A stretch of DNA of 64,000 nt from Nicotiana tabacum (taxonomy: Eukaryota > Streptophyta > Magnoliopsida > Solanales > Solanaceae). How positions within the stretch are numbered: position 1 is the first letter of the stretch; every line of letters begins with the position of its first letter. The DNA lies in assembly GCF_000715075.1 (NCBI RefSeq), contig NC_134103.1, positions 73,657,519 to 73,721,518 on the forward strand, given 5' to 3'. This document shows positions 22,842 through 35,152 of this stretch, in pieces. Under the pieces are notes generated by a model. That model was given only the letters and a program-made list of their open reading frames with translations. It did no database searches and was not told where the DNA came from. Both the position numbers and the translations under genes were made by a program.

Positions 22842-24032
22842 ATGGCGATCACTCAAAATCTCCTTCTGATTCTCATTTCTCTGTTCATCTCCGCCGCATC
22901 CGCCACTTTCCCCGACTCAATTCCACCGCTAACTCCATCTCCGATGATATCTCCTCACGACCACACTTCTCTCTTCGCAACCGTTCTCTCTTCTCTCGGA
23001 TTCCAGCAGCTCTCCACTGCAGCAACCGCCGCAAATCTCACCACCACCACCACTCCAATCACCGTCTTCGCTCCCGCCGACTCTTCTCTCATCACTTGCC
23101 CTACTTGTTCCCTCCCTCTTCTCCTTCAGGAACACTCTGTTCCTGGCCTTTACCCTCTTCACTTCCTCCGTACTTTAGCCTTCGGTACTAAACTCGAAAC
23201 CCTAGCTCCGAATCGTTGCCTCACTGTCACTTTCTCCACTACTACTCGTGACGCGAAGATTTTCATCAACGGCGTTGAAGTCACTCAGCCGGATCTGTTC
23301 AATAATGGCTTGATCCTTGTGCATGGATTACGTGGCTTCGTATCACACCTCTCTCCGCTTTCCTGTAATGTGGAGAGAATGAGTTCTCTGTCATTTGATT
23401 CGTTTCCTATTCCTAATTCGGTGTCTACAGTGTCCTCTGCATCGCCTTTCTCTATCATGCGCTTCATGCTAAAGGACGCCATTATCAGGTTGCGTAACAG
23501 CGGTTACAGTATTGTAGCACTGGCGCTGAGAGTGAAGTACGCTGAGCTTTCCGAGCTCAAGGCGATGACGGTGTTTGCTTTAGACGATGTGTCGATTTTT
23601 GCTAGTGGAGGACATGCGTATCTCTCGAATTTTAGGTTTCACGTTGTGCCAAATCGGAGGATTATGGCTGGGGAAATGGTGAGTTTGCCGGCGGGGACAG
23701 TGTTGCTGACGTTGGACGGTGAGGAAAAATTGGTCGTAACTACTGCTGGCGGAGGAGGCGTGTTAGCTCCGATGAAAGTTAATTACGTGAGGATTGTGAG
23801 TTTTGATCTGCTGCATAACAGTAGGATTGTGGTTCATGGAGTGTCGGTTCCATTTCCTCACATGCATCATCACACAGCTGATCAGAAAGCCTTTGCTCAG
23901 ATGGAACAGTCACGCACACACTGTGATGTTACTGGAAACGGTGGGGTGTGTGACGTCATTCACGATGATTTTGCGCCAGCTGGCATGCGATCAGTGATGG
24001 GGAATAATATGGAAGAACATGAGGGTCTCTGA
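22842..24032 (+). CDS. Fasciclin-like arabinogalactan protein (FLA19/20/21-like)
   Basis: Single exon, 396 residues, ATG in good context (acaacaATGGCG). Residues 1-21 form a secretion signal (hydrophobic LLLILISLFISAA then ATFP). A short Pro-rich stretch IPPLTPSPM (28-35) is a possible arabinogalactan glycosylation site. The first fasciclin (FAS1) domain spans about 42-168, with the ITVFAPADSS core and the closing ILVHGLRGF. A second, more diverged FAS1 domain runs about 195-350 and closes with SRIVVHGVSVPF. The C-terminus is polar (NNMEEHEGL), so a GPI anchor is unlikely; the product should be a secreted cell-wall/apoplast glycoprotein. The family acts in cell adhesion and wall architecture. 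This two-domain, unanchored form resembles FLA19-21 of Arabidopsis as I recall them. It looks intact. Confidence 0.9.
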   Translation: MAITQNLLLILISLFISAASATFPDSIPPLTPSPMISPHDHTSLFATVLSSLGFQQLSTAATAANLTTTTTPITVFAPADSSLITCPTCSLPLLLQEHSVPGLYPLHFLRTLAFGTKLETLAPNRCLTVTFSTTTRDAKIFINGVEVTQPDLFNNGLILVHGLRGFVSHLSPLSCNVERMSSLSFDSFPIPNSVSTVSSASPFSIMRFMLKDAIIRLRNSGYSIVALALRVKYAELSELKAMTVFALDDVSIFASGGHAYLSNFRFHVVPNRRIMAGEMVSLPAGTVLLTLDGEEKLVVTTAGGGGVLAPMKVNYVRIVSFDLLHNSRIVVHGVSVPFPHMHHHTADQKAFAQMEQSRTHCDVTGNGGVCDVIHDDFAPAGMRSVMGNNMEEHEGL

Positions 24033-25010
24033 AACTTGACTACTGTAATACTGTTTGTTTGACTAATATCAAAACTATAGAGTAAATAATTGAATTTCAC
24101 TTGATCATTCTTCTGATAGAGTGCAAATTACGTGAGTATTATAGCTTTTGTAAAATGAGATTACCATTTCTAATATGAAGAGCACTTGTAGTATGTTTTG
24201 CTCCTGATTTGTTGTTTCCTTATTTTTCTTGCCATTTTTTCCTGTTTTGGGTCCAAATTTAGAACTAGCTAGTATACGACAATGAAGATTACAGTGCGTT
24301 CCAATTTTTAGTGGCTATTTAGTTTATCATATTACTTCTGATAATTAATCGCTTAATCGTTAGAATAAAGAATTACTGCATATAATGAATTCTTATGTTA
24401 GATTAGCTGGTTAAAAAGAATTCTCCATCAATCTCTAAAATCTGGAAATGAAAATAAAGAAACACCTTAGTATGTAAAGAATTCCATATATAATAAAGGT
24501 GGAGATTGATTCAATGGGATGCTCATTATTGTTTCAATGGCGTTGAAGAACCAGAAAATGTAAACACAACAATGATCGATAAAAATGGAGAAGACGTGGA
24601 ATCCTTCGTACTTTTGGTAAAAATATTATTATTTAGGTAGAAAAAATGTAGAGTCCAAGTTATCTTCTACAACTAATTTCCTTATTTATAATTTAAATAT
24701 TAAGAAAATAAAAACATTTTAGAACTTACTTGTAATAGGCTTTAAAATACCTAACAGTGTAAAAACGAGTTTATGCCATCGGTGGATATTAGTTACACTC
24801 TTTATAGTAATGAACGAGAGCTAGGTGTATTGTATAATGATTGAGTTTATACTTGTCTAAGAGGTCTTAATTACCAACTTATCATTGTTCTTATCCAAGA
24901 GATATAATATCTAACACTAGTTAATACGAATAGCGACTTATCCATTTGTATGGCATCGGTAATAAGTATTATTTAATTTTACAACATTCCTTACATTTTA
25001 CTCCATTTTT
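24033..25010. other. Intergenic region downstream of the FLA gene
   Basis: No gene seen. AT-rich; the first ~200 bases presumably hold the FLA 3' UTR and polyadenylation signal, which cannot be fixed without transcripts. Confidence 0.5.
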
Positions 25011-25667
25011 TAGGGGTGTCAATTTGAGCCTGACCCATTTGACCTACCCAACCCGTCCAAGGTTGGGCTGATCATTGACATGTCCATTTATTGAATTCAA
25101 CTCATTTTTATTCAACCCATACCAACACATCTAAAGTTGGGCTGATTTTTAGTCCAAATTCCATGAATAACTTTGTTAAAATATCTTTAAAAATAAATTT
25201 TTTTGTTTGATATGTTATATATGACCATAACAAAAGAAAAGTCTTACACCCTCTGTTCCAATTTATGTGAACCTGTTTGACTGGGCACAAAATTTAAAAA
25301 AATGAAGACTTCTGGAATTTGTGGTCCTAAACAAGTCAAAATGGGGCTCAGAGTATTTGTGTGATTATAAGAGCTTCTCATTAAGGATAGAATTGGAAGT
25401 TTAAGCTAAATTATTTCCAAATTTAGAAAGGGGTCATTCTTTTTGGAACGGAGGAAAAAGGAAATAGGTTCACATAAACTGGAACGGGGGAGTATTTGAT
25501 AATTAAACAATTGATAAAAAAAATTCACATTAATTAAAGTTTGGTAAGAGTTGGGCAATGACCCAAATTTTAGCCCAACTACCCAACTCATCTCAGTCCA
25601 AGTTCCCATTTATTGACTCAATCCATTTTAACCCGCCCAAAATTAGCCCGCCCATTTGACACCCCTA
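25011..25667. mobile_element. hAT-type MITE
   Basis: Terminal inverted repeats taggggtgtcaa (25011-) and its complement ttgacacccct-a (to 25667), flanked by a perfect 8-bp direct duplication CCATTTTT (25003-25010 and 25668-25675), the size made by hAT transposases. The interior repeats acccaacc/gttgggct and acccattt phrases and has no coding potential. Its original length was about 410 bp before a nested MITE inserted. Confidence 0.88.
25247..25492. mobile_element. Stowaway-type MITE nested in the hAT MITE
   Basis: 246 bp between TA dinucleotides (25245-25246 and 25493-25494). The left end caccctctgttccaatttat mirrors the right end, which reads ctcccccgttccagtttatg on the other strand; the ctccgttcc-type end with a TA target is characteristic of Stowaway (Tc1/mariner) MITEs. 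Non-coding. Confidence 0.85.
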
Positions 25668-25763
25668 CCATTTTTGGACAAGTCAATAAAGTTAGCCAAA
25701 TCGTATAAGTTTTATCATGATAAGAATATTTTAAATTATTATAGTCTCAGCCCTTACAACAAA

Positions 25764-25780
25764 GCTGGAATAGCTCAGTT

Positions 25781-25813
<33 letters not shown>

Positions 25814-25837
25814 GAGGTTCAACCCCTCCTTCTAGCG
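25764..25837 (+). tRNA. tRNA-Asn (anticodon GTT)
   Basis: 74 nt folding as a standard cloverleaf: acceptor gctggaa/ttctagc with discriminator G, D arm with A-box tagctcagttggt, anticodon stem-loop with GTT at 25798-25800, T arm with B-box ggttcaacccc. No intron and no encoded CCA. A T run (gttttta) follows at once as a Pol III terminator, and a caacaaa motif lies just before the start, as is common for plant tRNA genes. Intact. Confidence 0.96.
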
Positions 25838-26347
25838 TTTTTATATTTCCTTTTTTTGTAACCCACTACTTTGAGTTTCAATAAAAGTAAAACCAAATAC
25901 AAGTGTGAGTTTCAGACATTAATCTCACCAACACATCTTTTGATAGTTCCATTACTTATTATTATCAACCAAATATCACTGTCCATGTCTCCAACCCATC
26001 CTAAACCCTCCATCAAAATCACTATTCCCAAAAGGTGATTGTCCACATCCTTTGGCCTTAAATTAGCATTTCTTTTGTTCAAAATTGGAAATTTTCCTTT
26101 CCTTTTTCACATATAAAGAAGGGAAATGTGGTCTCATTTTATACAATAGCAATCTGAATGCTAATGAACTTAAACAGTCGACAGAATACAAGTGGCACCA
26201 ACAAGTTAAATACAAGGGAAAGAACAAAATACAGACATAAAAAATTGCTCTAACTGTAATGCTGAGTTGATGCATTGCACGATAGGCTTGCCGAGATACA
26301 ACTAGTTATTTATTCCTTGAAGCAAAACAGAACAAGATTCAAGTCCT

Positions 26348-29300
26348 TCACATTTTCTTGAAAGATGGCGTTGGAGAAGTTGGAGGCTTCAAGTCCTCGT
26401 ACCTGTTCATTGCAAGGAAAGGCAGTATATTCAGTTTGATGGCGCTGCTTAAAGAAGCAAAAGACAGGACAAAACATGCATGTATTATCTCATTTCTTCA
26501 TCCTTCAGGAGGATCGAAGATATCTAAAACACAAATCATTAGCCTTTAAGGCTAGTATCAAATACTACATAAAGGCAAGAATAAGAAGGCATAAGGAGTC
26601 AACTAACGGGGCTTGTGCACGGTAAAAGGTTAAAAGGAGTGTTCGTTTTAAAGCATTTGCATGCTTTTCATCCCCTGATTTCTCTACAATTGGAAGCTGA
26701 GTCTTGTCTTTCTGTGACACGGTTGGTGCATTTGGTGATGGCAAAATGGGGTGGGTGGGGTTTGAGGTTATCGTATCTGATCATGGTGTAGCCATAAGAT
26801 AAGTCTAAATTAGTCAGACCATATAATAACATCAAGAAAAGCAATAGAACGGGGATTATCATGACTCAACATAGAGTATTTTACTCAACTCATTTTTATC
26901 TTGTTTTCTATTCTTTTCACGACAAATATCTGATCAAAAAACTGGACTCAGAGTCTGAAAATATATGGTCAAGTTATTGAAAAGAAACTTCCACTTATCC
27001 CGAAATAGGAAAAAAAATGAAGGAGATATAGCTGTTATCCTGTTACTATCAAAATTGATGCAGTGGAATCTGTCAAGTTAAAAGCTATCTCTACTTACAT
27101 AGGGTAGGGAGAACGAGAAGAAGCTAAACTTGTTGAAGGATCTCCGCAGGCAGAATTGGTAGCACTACTGATTACCACATCATTGCCTCCAGTAAGTGGT
27201 GATGTAACTTCCACTGTTGGTGAGGCTTTCGTACCACTTGGTGTTGGAGTTGGGGAGGTTGGTGGCTTTAAATCATCATAACTGGCAACAAAAAATCAGT
27301 CAGTAAATGATTAGATTGTTCAAAGACAATTCCACTTGAAGAAAACCGGCAATCTGTAGAAACTGAGGAAGAAGCAGACTAGACAAGTAATTCCGACAAA
27401 ATGAATGCGCCACCATTCTGCGTGAAACAGAAAAAAATTGAAGAAATTTGACATCATAGTTGTCCAATGTGTCGAAAGAAGACCTATCTCTACTTACAAA
27501 GGGTAGGGAGAATGACAAGAAGCTACAGTATGGGAAGGATCCTTCTCAGTGGAAATGGTAGTGATGCTAGCTGAAATTTCATTGCCTCCAGCAAGTTGTG
27601 GTGCAGTTTCTGTTGATATTGAGGCTTTCGGACCACTTGGTGTTGGACTCGGAGATATAGGTGGCTTTAAATCTTCATAACTGTCAAGATTGAATTAGTC
27701 AGCAAATAAGCTACTCTATACTTGGTGTTTAAGTAGTTGGACTAACTCGAGGAATGACTTAACGCAGTGTATGGAGACAAAGGCCTTGCAGTCAGCAATT
27801 CTGCTTTGTCAGAAGTACCATCAACAACAACAGAGGCTACCGTATCGGGTTTCCCATCTTCTGCTCCACGTGCACTTACTAAGCGACCACCGGGAGGATT
27901 TGGGGTAGGAGATGTCGGCGGTTTAAGATCTTCATAACTGCATTAATAACAGTAATGATATGTAAGATTTCAGTGACATCAGTAGATAAAGCTTCAACTG
28001 ATGTTTTCTTATTTTGCGTAGATGCATTCCTTAATGAGCATTAGATCAGGTTGCATGAGACAAGCACAGAGTGAAAATACAAAGCATATCTTTTGAATCA
28101 ACTGATATCGCAGCATCCTTTCACATTTGAGGTGTTTCCTGAGTGCCTATCGGATTCTGCCACCATGAATCTGAAATTCCGTAATACTGTGGACCATGAT
28201 GATTCTACTTGAAAGATTCTGGGGTGTCTTTACATCTTATATAAAGTCAACAACAGTGAAAATTAAAGTGGAGGCTGTGAATGAGCTTACAATATATAAG
28301 GAGAGGAAGGAGTTGTTTTCTTTTTGTCTGTCCGTTGAGTTGTGCTATCCGTGTCAGGGATTGAGCTTTCTGAAGAATTAATTTCGGAAGAAGAAGATGG
28401 TGAATCATTTGCTACCACTGTTGACATGGCTTTGCTCTCTTTGGTCGAACCTGTCCCGACGCTAGGGGTTGGAGTAGGAGATGTTGGTGGCTTTAGATCT
28501 TCATAGCTTCCAGAAAAAGAAAAAGAAAAAAGCATCTAGGTTAATTTGAAGAGGAAACATAAACCTAATAGAAAATAAATAAATCATCAAGCTTACACAG
28601 CATATGGAGAGAGTGGTGCTGCTGCCTTTAACTTTGTTTCAGCAGGTTCTTTCTCGAGCGAGGTGCTTGGGATCTCAGACGTAATACTGCTTGAAGCTGC
28701 AGGCTTCTGTAAATCACCAGTTTCCTAGAAATAATCGGTGTAATAAGTCTAAAACAGAAGATTCCTTCAAAAATAAGAAAAATGAAGTAACATTTGATAA
28801 AGATTATTGAATGCTTCAATATCATATTTTTGTATAAAAGCCAATTTGGTCAATATCATCTCTCTGTTTTCCGTGACGAACTAAATGAAATTACCTTGGT
28901 TGGTGAAACCTCAACACGTTGGGGAGGAATTTTTGCAAGAAGGTCCTCCATGGGGGTCAATGGTGCTGTTGTTTCTGCAATTACTTCAACCACTTTACAA
29001 TATGAAAGGCTGCGGTTTTTTGCCATTACTGCCATTAGTTCTGCCACCTGATTTAATCAATCAGAGTTGTCTTAGCTTCTAACGGTAAAATTGCTAGCTC
29101 TTTATGTAAATAGAATTTGTGAGACTTAGCAAATACCTCAACCACTTTTCGTAATGTCAATAGATCTCGTACGTGCCACTTATGAATGTTCAAGAAAGTA
29201 AATACCGCTTATAAGAGGAGCTACCCCCTAACAGCCTAGTTAAAATGCTATTGGATGACACTAGAGATAACAAATGCATGTGGTTTTTAACTCATAATCG

Positions 29301-32153
29301 CTCGTCACCCACTTGGCCAATGGGATTATTCGTTATGTCCTCTTCATTATGTCCTGTAGGACTACTGTGCTTGTGAAATTTGAACCACAAATAAACATTT
29401 TAACCTTAGCAGTCAATCTATACTTCTAGTTGAAACTTGACACAGAAAAAAAAAAAGAACTTTTCACTGAGCAGAATATAAAACAGTAGCTAGTGCAATT
29501 CTCAACATGAAAATTATTTATGGAAACTGTTATACATCACAAGCCAATTGAATTTTCAAGTTGCAATGTATTTTCATGTCATGTCAAATTTTGTTATAGC
29601 AGAAAACATATCAACTTACACTAGAGAGGTATATGCTTGAAGAAATTCTAGTTGCAAATAAAGATTTGTAAAAACCTGAAGGTTCGACACTTGACCACCA
29701 AATAAAGTATCTTCCTCCGAAAGAAGAATATTATGAGTTTCTTTGTAAGAATCAGTAGGACGTTCCATTCCTCCAGGTCTCACAATCTGAAATAGCAGGG
29801 GAAATATAAGCACCATATTGCATTTCACACAAATCCAGATCACCTCACTTATGTAATCTTTCCAATGCATAAAATAGAAGAACTCACAGTATAAGGAAGC
29901 CCACTGGCGAGCAGTGCCTCCTCTGCTTTCCTTTTCCAAACAAGGACTCCCCAAAACAAACTTCCATACCAAAAGAAAAAGGAGAATCATATTCATATTT
30001 AAAGCCAAATAATCTTTCGGGGATTCTCATGTGAATCAGAAGACTCCCAGACTTACTTGAGAATGGCTGCAGGAAAACCGACCTTGTTTGTTCCCAAAGA
30101 TGTGAGCAAGATAAAGTGGTCAACTTTTGCAGCAGTTGCTGCACGGAGAAAGATATCAACTTTCTGCCACTCATTCTATGTTAGTTTGAGTAATTTATTG
30201 GCAGCACATCTGATTTTAGTCAATACCAATTGCTTCTATAGGAACTAATTGAAGAGGACAACATGAGGAGAAATTATCTAGTATAACATTTCCTATAACA
30301 GTATGACCAACTTATTGGCATTGTAGTGAGGAAGTCTACAACTAAAATCAGAACTCTTTTTACCTGCATCAATAAGGTTCTTAGTGGCTTGGTAATCAAT
30401 TCGATATGGTCCAGTAACATCAAAGATCTCCTTCTCACTGGCACCAATGCAACATATAACGATTGATGCATTGCCCAGTGCAGGCCTAATCCGATCAATT
30501 TTCTCCAGATCGCATTCCACAATTTCAAGCTTCTCTATAGCTGGGCTAAAGACCAAATGTAACATGTGATTTTCCAAAGAAGTACATTTACTCTAAACTG
30601 TTAATACCATAACCAGTTACCAGTCGTCCTTTCCACATCAATCTTACCTTTTGCTCCTCCGTCCGCAGCATTCTCAAGTTTCATCTGCTCAACACTCTGT
30701 AACAAGGAACACTTGATGAGTCATAAAGGATCTAGATGCACGTTAACCAGTAAAATTGATATGTTTCCACTAGTCAGAACTTTTACTTTGACAAGAGGTT
30801 GAGCTCTTTGAGCACTCCGAACTCCCGCTCGAACTTTAAAGCCTAATTTCAAAAGCTCCCTGAAAACATTCTGGTCTTTCAGCAAAACAGACTTAATAGC
30901 AGGTTTATTGGATTTATATAATCTAAAGTCAATGTTGTAAAAAAAAAAGTACAACCTTACAGTCCGAGAACCAACTTTACCGGTTGCACCGGCAACAAAA
31001 ACAAGATTTCCATCTTTTGATTTGACATCTTTTGCAGGTTCCAATGAGCTAACTTTTGCTGCACATTCAGATATCCATATAATTATAACACCAGTTAGAA
31101 GGTTGCATATTTGTTAAGTACATCTAAATCACAACATACAGAAATGAATAAATTTGTTTCCTTCTAGAGATGGCTCCACAGGCCAGCTATCAGAAATCAT
31201 CCTGTAAAAGCTCTCCAAATCATGCTTATAAAAGCTAATAGAAGATCATCCAGAAAAGGCATAATCATAAAAGGGCAGTCCGGTGCACTAAGCTCCCGCT
31301 ATGCGCGGGGTCCGGGAAAGGATTGGACCACAAGGGTCTATTGTACGCAGTCTTACCCTACATTTCTGCAAGAGGCTGTTTACACGACTCAAACCCTTGA
31401 CCTCCTGGTCACATGGCAGCAACTTTATTTAATGTAGGTGCAAATGCTCCCAATCTGTGGCCTACCATACTATCCGTTATATAAATAGCCAAATGCTCTT
31501 TTCCATCATGGATAGCAATAGTATGACCGATCATTGTGGGTATAATGGTAGATGCCCGGGGCCAAGTTACTATTATTTCTTTTACCAGTTACGTCAAGGC
31601 TTCCTTCAGAAAAGGCACAATCATATATCCCAAAAAATTCATCTATTTGAAGTTCATACACTGAGGAGTTTCTACCATGCCTTATAGGAAGAACATAGGA
31701 CTCTACTATAAGCATTAAGCTGCTTCGGATTCAGGTACCACTTTCCTGATTGAGACCATCCGCCATTTGCAAGTTTGACGCATTGCCAGTAACTTTTGGT
31801 TGAATTTAATGAGGATTATTGACAATTAAATGCCACTTCTTTCCACTGTTACCAGTGATTAGATGAATGTCGAGCCAAATTTACAAATTACAAGGAAAAA
31901 CAATCTAGAATCTAATTAGAAACTGTATTTAGTTGACTTCTGAACGAAATTCGAAGCTAAAAATTGCATTACCTGAAGTTTGAGCTCTGAAACGAAGGCA
32001 TTTGAAGTTGTTGGAATTTGGGTTGTATCTCTTACTACTAGTCTGAATCAAAGTAAGAGGCTGTCCACACAAAAATGGCTTCTCTGCTAACCCATTTCGA
32101 GGTATATTGCTGGTGATGAGAGACTGTAGACAGCGGAGTTCCATTGCTGACAT
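26348..32153 (-). CDS. TIC62: TIC62, chloroplast inner-envelope/thylakoid NAD(P)-binding, FNR-tethering protein
   Basis: My model has 15 coding exons: 32153-31973, 31058-30956, 30859-30787, 30696-30648, 30540-30364, 30138-30057, 29960-29888, 29786-29676, 29047-28895, 28724-28597, 28506-28291, 27937-27764, 27680-27498, 27281-27099, 26402-26348. All junctions are GT-AG, phases agree and the total is 1941 nt (646 residues). A transit-peptide-like N-terminus (about 1-60) precedes an atypical short-chain dehydrogenase Rossmann domain with AGATGKVG (83-90) and [11 protein letters not shown], to about 320. The Ser/Pro-rich tail has five [14 protein letters not shown] repeats (starting near residues 378, 450, 508, 569 and 630), the motif that binds ferredoxin-NADP+ reductase. 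Known role: redox-linked component at the TIC translocon and FNR anchor at thylakoids. It looks intact. A second Met (codon 4, 32144) could be the start. Confidence 0.93.
31271..31432 (-). mobile_element. tRNA-derived SINE in TIC62 intron 1
   Basis: Read on the minus strand it has a tRNA-like head with catgtgaccaggaggtcaag and a B-box-like gggtttgagtcg, then ...gcagggtaagactgcgtac... and a tail ending at gactgccc. This matches a Solanaceae SINE family as I recall it. A related copy lies at 33763-33933. Confidence 0.75.
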
Positions 32154-32659
32154 TCTTGATTTCGTTGGAAATCAGCAAATTAAAGTGAAAAGAAACTGTT
32201 GTAGTTGTGTGTTTAAACGGTTGGCAGGTATAAGCCATGTGGATGTAAAGGTGGAAAAGTCAGGAAATTCTGACCACATAGTGTATATCATAGCAACTCT
32301 TATAAATAATAAGTTATTCAATATTATCTATAAAAATAATCTTTTGTTTGGTTTAATATTGACTTCTAGAATTAAAAATATATTGGACAGAAAAACTTGT
32401 TTTCAAGAGCTATTCAAAAATAACAGATAAATTATACGTATATTATATATTTTTGGGATGTTGTCTGAGCAAAAGATTGAAAAAAATAATATTGGACGAT
32501 TTACACGTTGCTAATAGTTTTTTTTGTTGTTGGTTAAACTGAAATTTTTTATTTAACCAAATAAAACATGTAAAGTTGACTCTTTTGGATTCAAGAGTCA
32601 CATCTCACCGCGAAAAAAAACATCTCCATAAAACTTGGATGAAATTCATAAATAACCGG
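32154..32659. other. TIC62 upstream region
   Basis: No gene. It presumably holds the TIC62 promoter and 5' UTR. Nothing beyond AT-rich sequence was recognised. Confidence 0.4.
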
Positions 32660-33095
32660 ATTTACAAGTGGTAATTAAAAAATAGTCATAGTTTCAAAAG
32701 TAATCAAAATTTAATCACTTTTTATGTAAAGATAAATCTGAACGAATACACTGTTCAAAATCCGGAAAATATTGCAACATAATATACTGGAGTTCCAGTA
32801 TAATATACCGGACTTCCAGTATAATATACCGGACTTCCAGCATAATATACTGATCCAACATAATATGCTGGAAGTTCATACACAGGTGCTCCAATCTTCA
32901 GTATATTATGCTGGCACTTTCCGTGTGTTGGAGTTCCAGCATAATATGCTGGAAGTTCATACACATGTGCACCAATCTCCAGTATATTATGCTGGAACTT
33001 TCCGTGTTGCAGCAAAATAGTGGCTATTTTTCAATAATTTTGCAAACTCTGGCTATTTTTTAATTATCAACCCGAAAACTGGCTAGCCCGTACCA
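32660..33095. mobile_element. Non-coding element with clustered ccagcataatatgctgg palindromes
   Basis: The core (about 32770-33005) is built from alternating direct and inverted copies of ccag(t/c)ataatat(g/a)ctgg, about eleven in all. It includes a duplicated block of about 75 bp (gctggaagttcatacacaggtg... at 32866 and again at 32948). The flanks (atagtcatagtttcaaaagt on the left, ggctattttttaattatc on the right) look like the ends of a MITE family common in Solanaceae, from memory. It encodes nothing credible. Confidence 0.6.
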
Positions 33096-33762
33096 TTTTA
33101 ATATAAAACTTAATTCTATACAGGATAAGTGTCACATTGCTAATAGTCATATAGTATTTTAACCTTTTAATTAGTCTTTTAATTGCATTTGCATCAATAT
33201 GCTTAATTAGGGATCAACTTTAGACTTGCACTAGATTGGTTTTTCTACCATTTATTTCAAAGTTCTTGGTTTGAACTGTCGTTGAATACTTGCAATACTT
33301 GTCCATTTGTGAGTTGTGTTTCAATGAACGTGTGTGACATACTGACATTAGCCAGTTTCATCACGAGATATTTAAATACTTCATTTATTTTATTTTGTAT
33401 GATGGTATTTGATTGAATATAAAGTTTAACATGTTAATTCGGCTTATCTAATATGGTGGTGATAGAAGAAAATATTAAAGTAATGGTTGAAAGAAAACAA
33501 ACATCAATATCGATGTTTAGGTGTGAATAGTTTAAAATTTTACTTCAAAAGTTGATGAAAGTTATATAAAATTAGAATGGTGTCAAATACTATGAAACGT
33601 CTTAAAATGAAAGGAGTGTCAAATGGACTACAGGCTACAGCCCAACGAGTAATTACTTATATCATTTTCAAAAGCCAAACTAAATGAAAACAATTGACTG
33701 TAATGTACATGGACCCCTCAATATTTACCAAAAAGAATGTCAAAAGAATGAAGGAGAGTTTT

Positions 33763-33933
33763 GGCGTAACTGATAAAGTTGTTGTCATGTGACCAGAAGG
33801 TCACGGGTTCAAACTGTGGAAACAGTCTCTTGTAATAATGCAGGGTAAGACTGTGTACAATTGACCCTTCTATTCTGGTCCTTTCTTGGATCCCGCGCAT
33901 AGTAAGAACTTAGTTTTTTTTTTTTTTTTTTTT
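33763..33933 (+). mobile_element. tRNA-derived SINE
   Basis: A-box-like taactgataaagttg, B-box ggttcaaac near 33807, body ...gcagggtaagactgtgtac..., and ...cccgcgcatagtaag before a long T run (33914-33933). It is the same family as the SINE in TIC62 intron 1 but in the opposite orientation. Degenerate. Confidence 0.75.
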
Positions 33934-34399
33934 ATAATGTTAAAAGGATGGGAAGTTGAAGTAGCCACAACTTGCCACATTTGCTAGGCAATAAAAAAAA
34001 CCAACACAAGACAAGAAGCAAACATGCAGAATCAAACTTCAGCTGATTCCCTTCCTTATATTAACCTCTCAAAAGTCCATAAACAGACTGATCAATATGT
34101 ATATAAATTACAATGTAGAAAGATTTATAATAGGAGAAGAAGGCAACAATTGGAGTGAGCTTGCCCAGAGATGCCACCTTCAATAATGTACACTGACCCT
34201 TGTGTTAAAATAGGATCGAGTTTCGCTTGTTTGTTTCCTTTATTGAATTGAATTAGGAATCGATTGAAAGGGACTTGCCTATATTAGGACTTGATTGATT
34301 CTCCACTTCACCACCCCATGTTCTCACTCTCTCCTCTGCTTGAAGAGCCTGCAATATATAATTTCATTTCTTAGTTAGTGTGCCCGTATCTACCGCATT

Positions 34400-34577
34400 A
34401 AAAGGGAGCCCGATGTACGAAGCATTCTATGTTCACGCAAGGTGCGGGAAGGGCCGCACACCAAGGGGTATGACGTAGGCAACCTATCCTGATGCAAGCA
34501 TCATTAGCTGATTCCACGGCTCGAACATGTGACCTATAGGTCACACACGGACAACTTTACCGTTGCTCCAAGGCTCC
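34400..34577 (-). mobile_element. SINE in the last MATE intron
   Basis: On the minus strand it starts gagccttggagcaacggtaa, with the tRNA-like gtgacctataggtcacatgt and B-box gttcgagccgtgg. It is a different SINE subfamily from that at 31271. It lies between MATE exons 6 and 7. Confidence 0.72.
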
Positions 34578-35152
34578 TCTTACTGATACATTAATATCAT
34601 AACTAGTGGTAGGTATCTGGTGGAATAGTCGAAGTGCACACAAATTTTGATTCAGATACCACCGTTATGAAAAAGGAAGTCATAATTACCTGTTTGTGCC
34701 AACTAGTTCGAGCAATGATAACAAACTGGGAGAGGGTCTGAAGCAAGCTTCCAGCAAGCATAGCTGAAAGTATGCCTTCAACTCCAAATTTGAACTTGTA
34801 ACCAAGCAATGCACCCATTGGTAATCCAAAACCATAATAACATCCAATGCTAATTAAGGCTACTTGAAGCTGCCATCCTGCACCAACTGCCACTCCTGTA
34901 TTTTGCAAATTGGATTAATATTTATGCTCTACATCTACTTTTCCATGTTCAATATTTTCCTTTTCCTTTTCCTTTTCCTGAGATGATGCTAATCCAAAAC
35001 TATTTGCAACGACCCCATTTGATCAAAAGTTCATGACATGCTACAATAAGTAGTTTCCATAGGTTCTAATAAAATGTTAGGGCGTCTAGTAACAAGAAAA
35101 CATTTTTATAACTCGTTCAAATGACCTTTATAACTTGTTCTAACTGTGCTTG

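Noticed and set aside
22619..23191. A 190-residue ORF overlapping the start of the FLA gene
   Set aside because: It lies in another frame of the FLA leader and coding sequence, is rich in Ser/His/Arg from CT-rich codons, and has no domain.
22842..24032. A GPI anchor on the FLA protein
   Set aside because: The C-terminus is hydrophilic with no hydrophobic tail or omega-site pattern.
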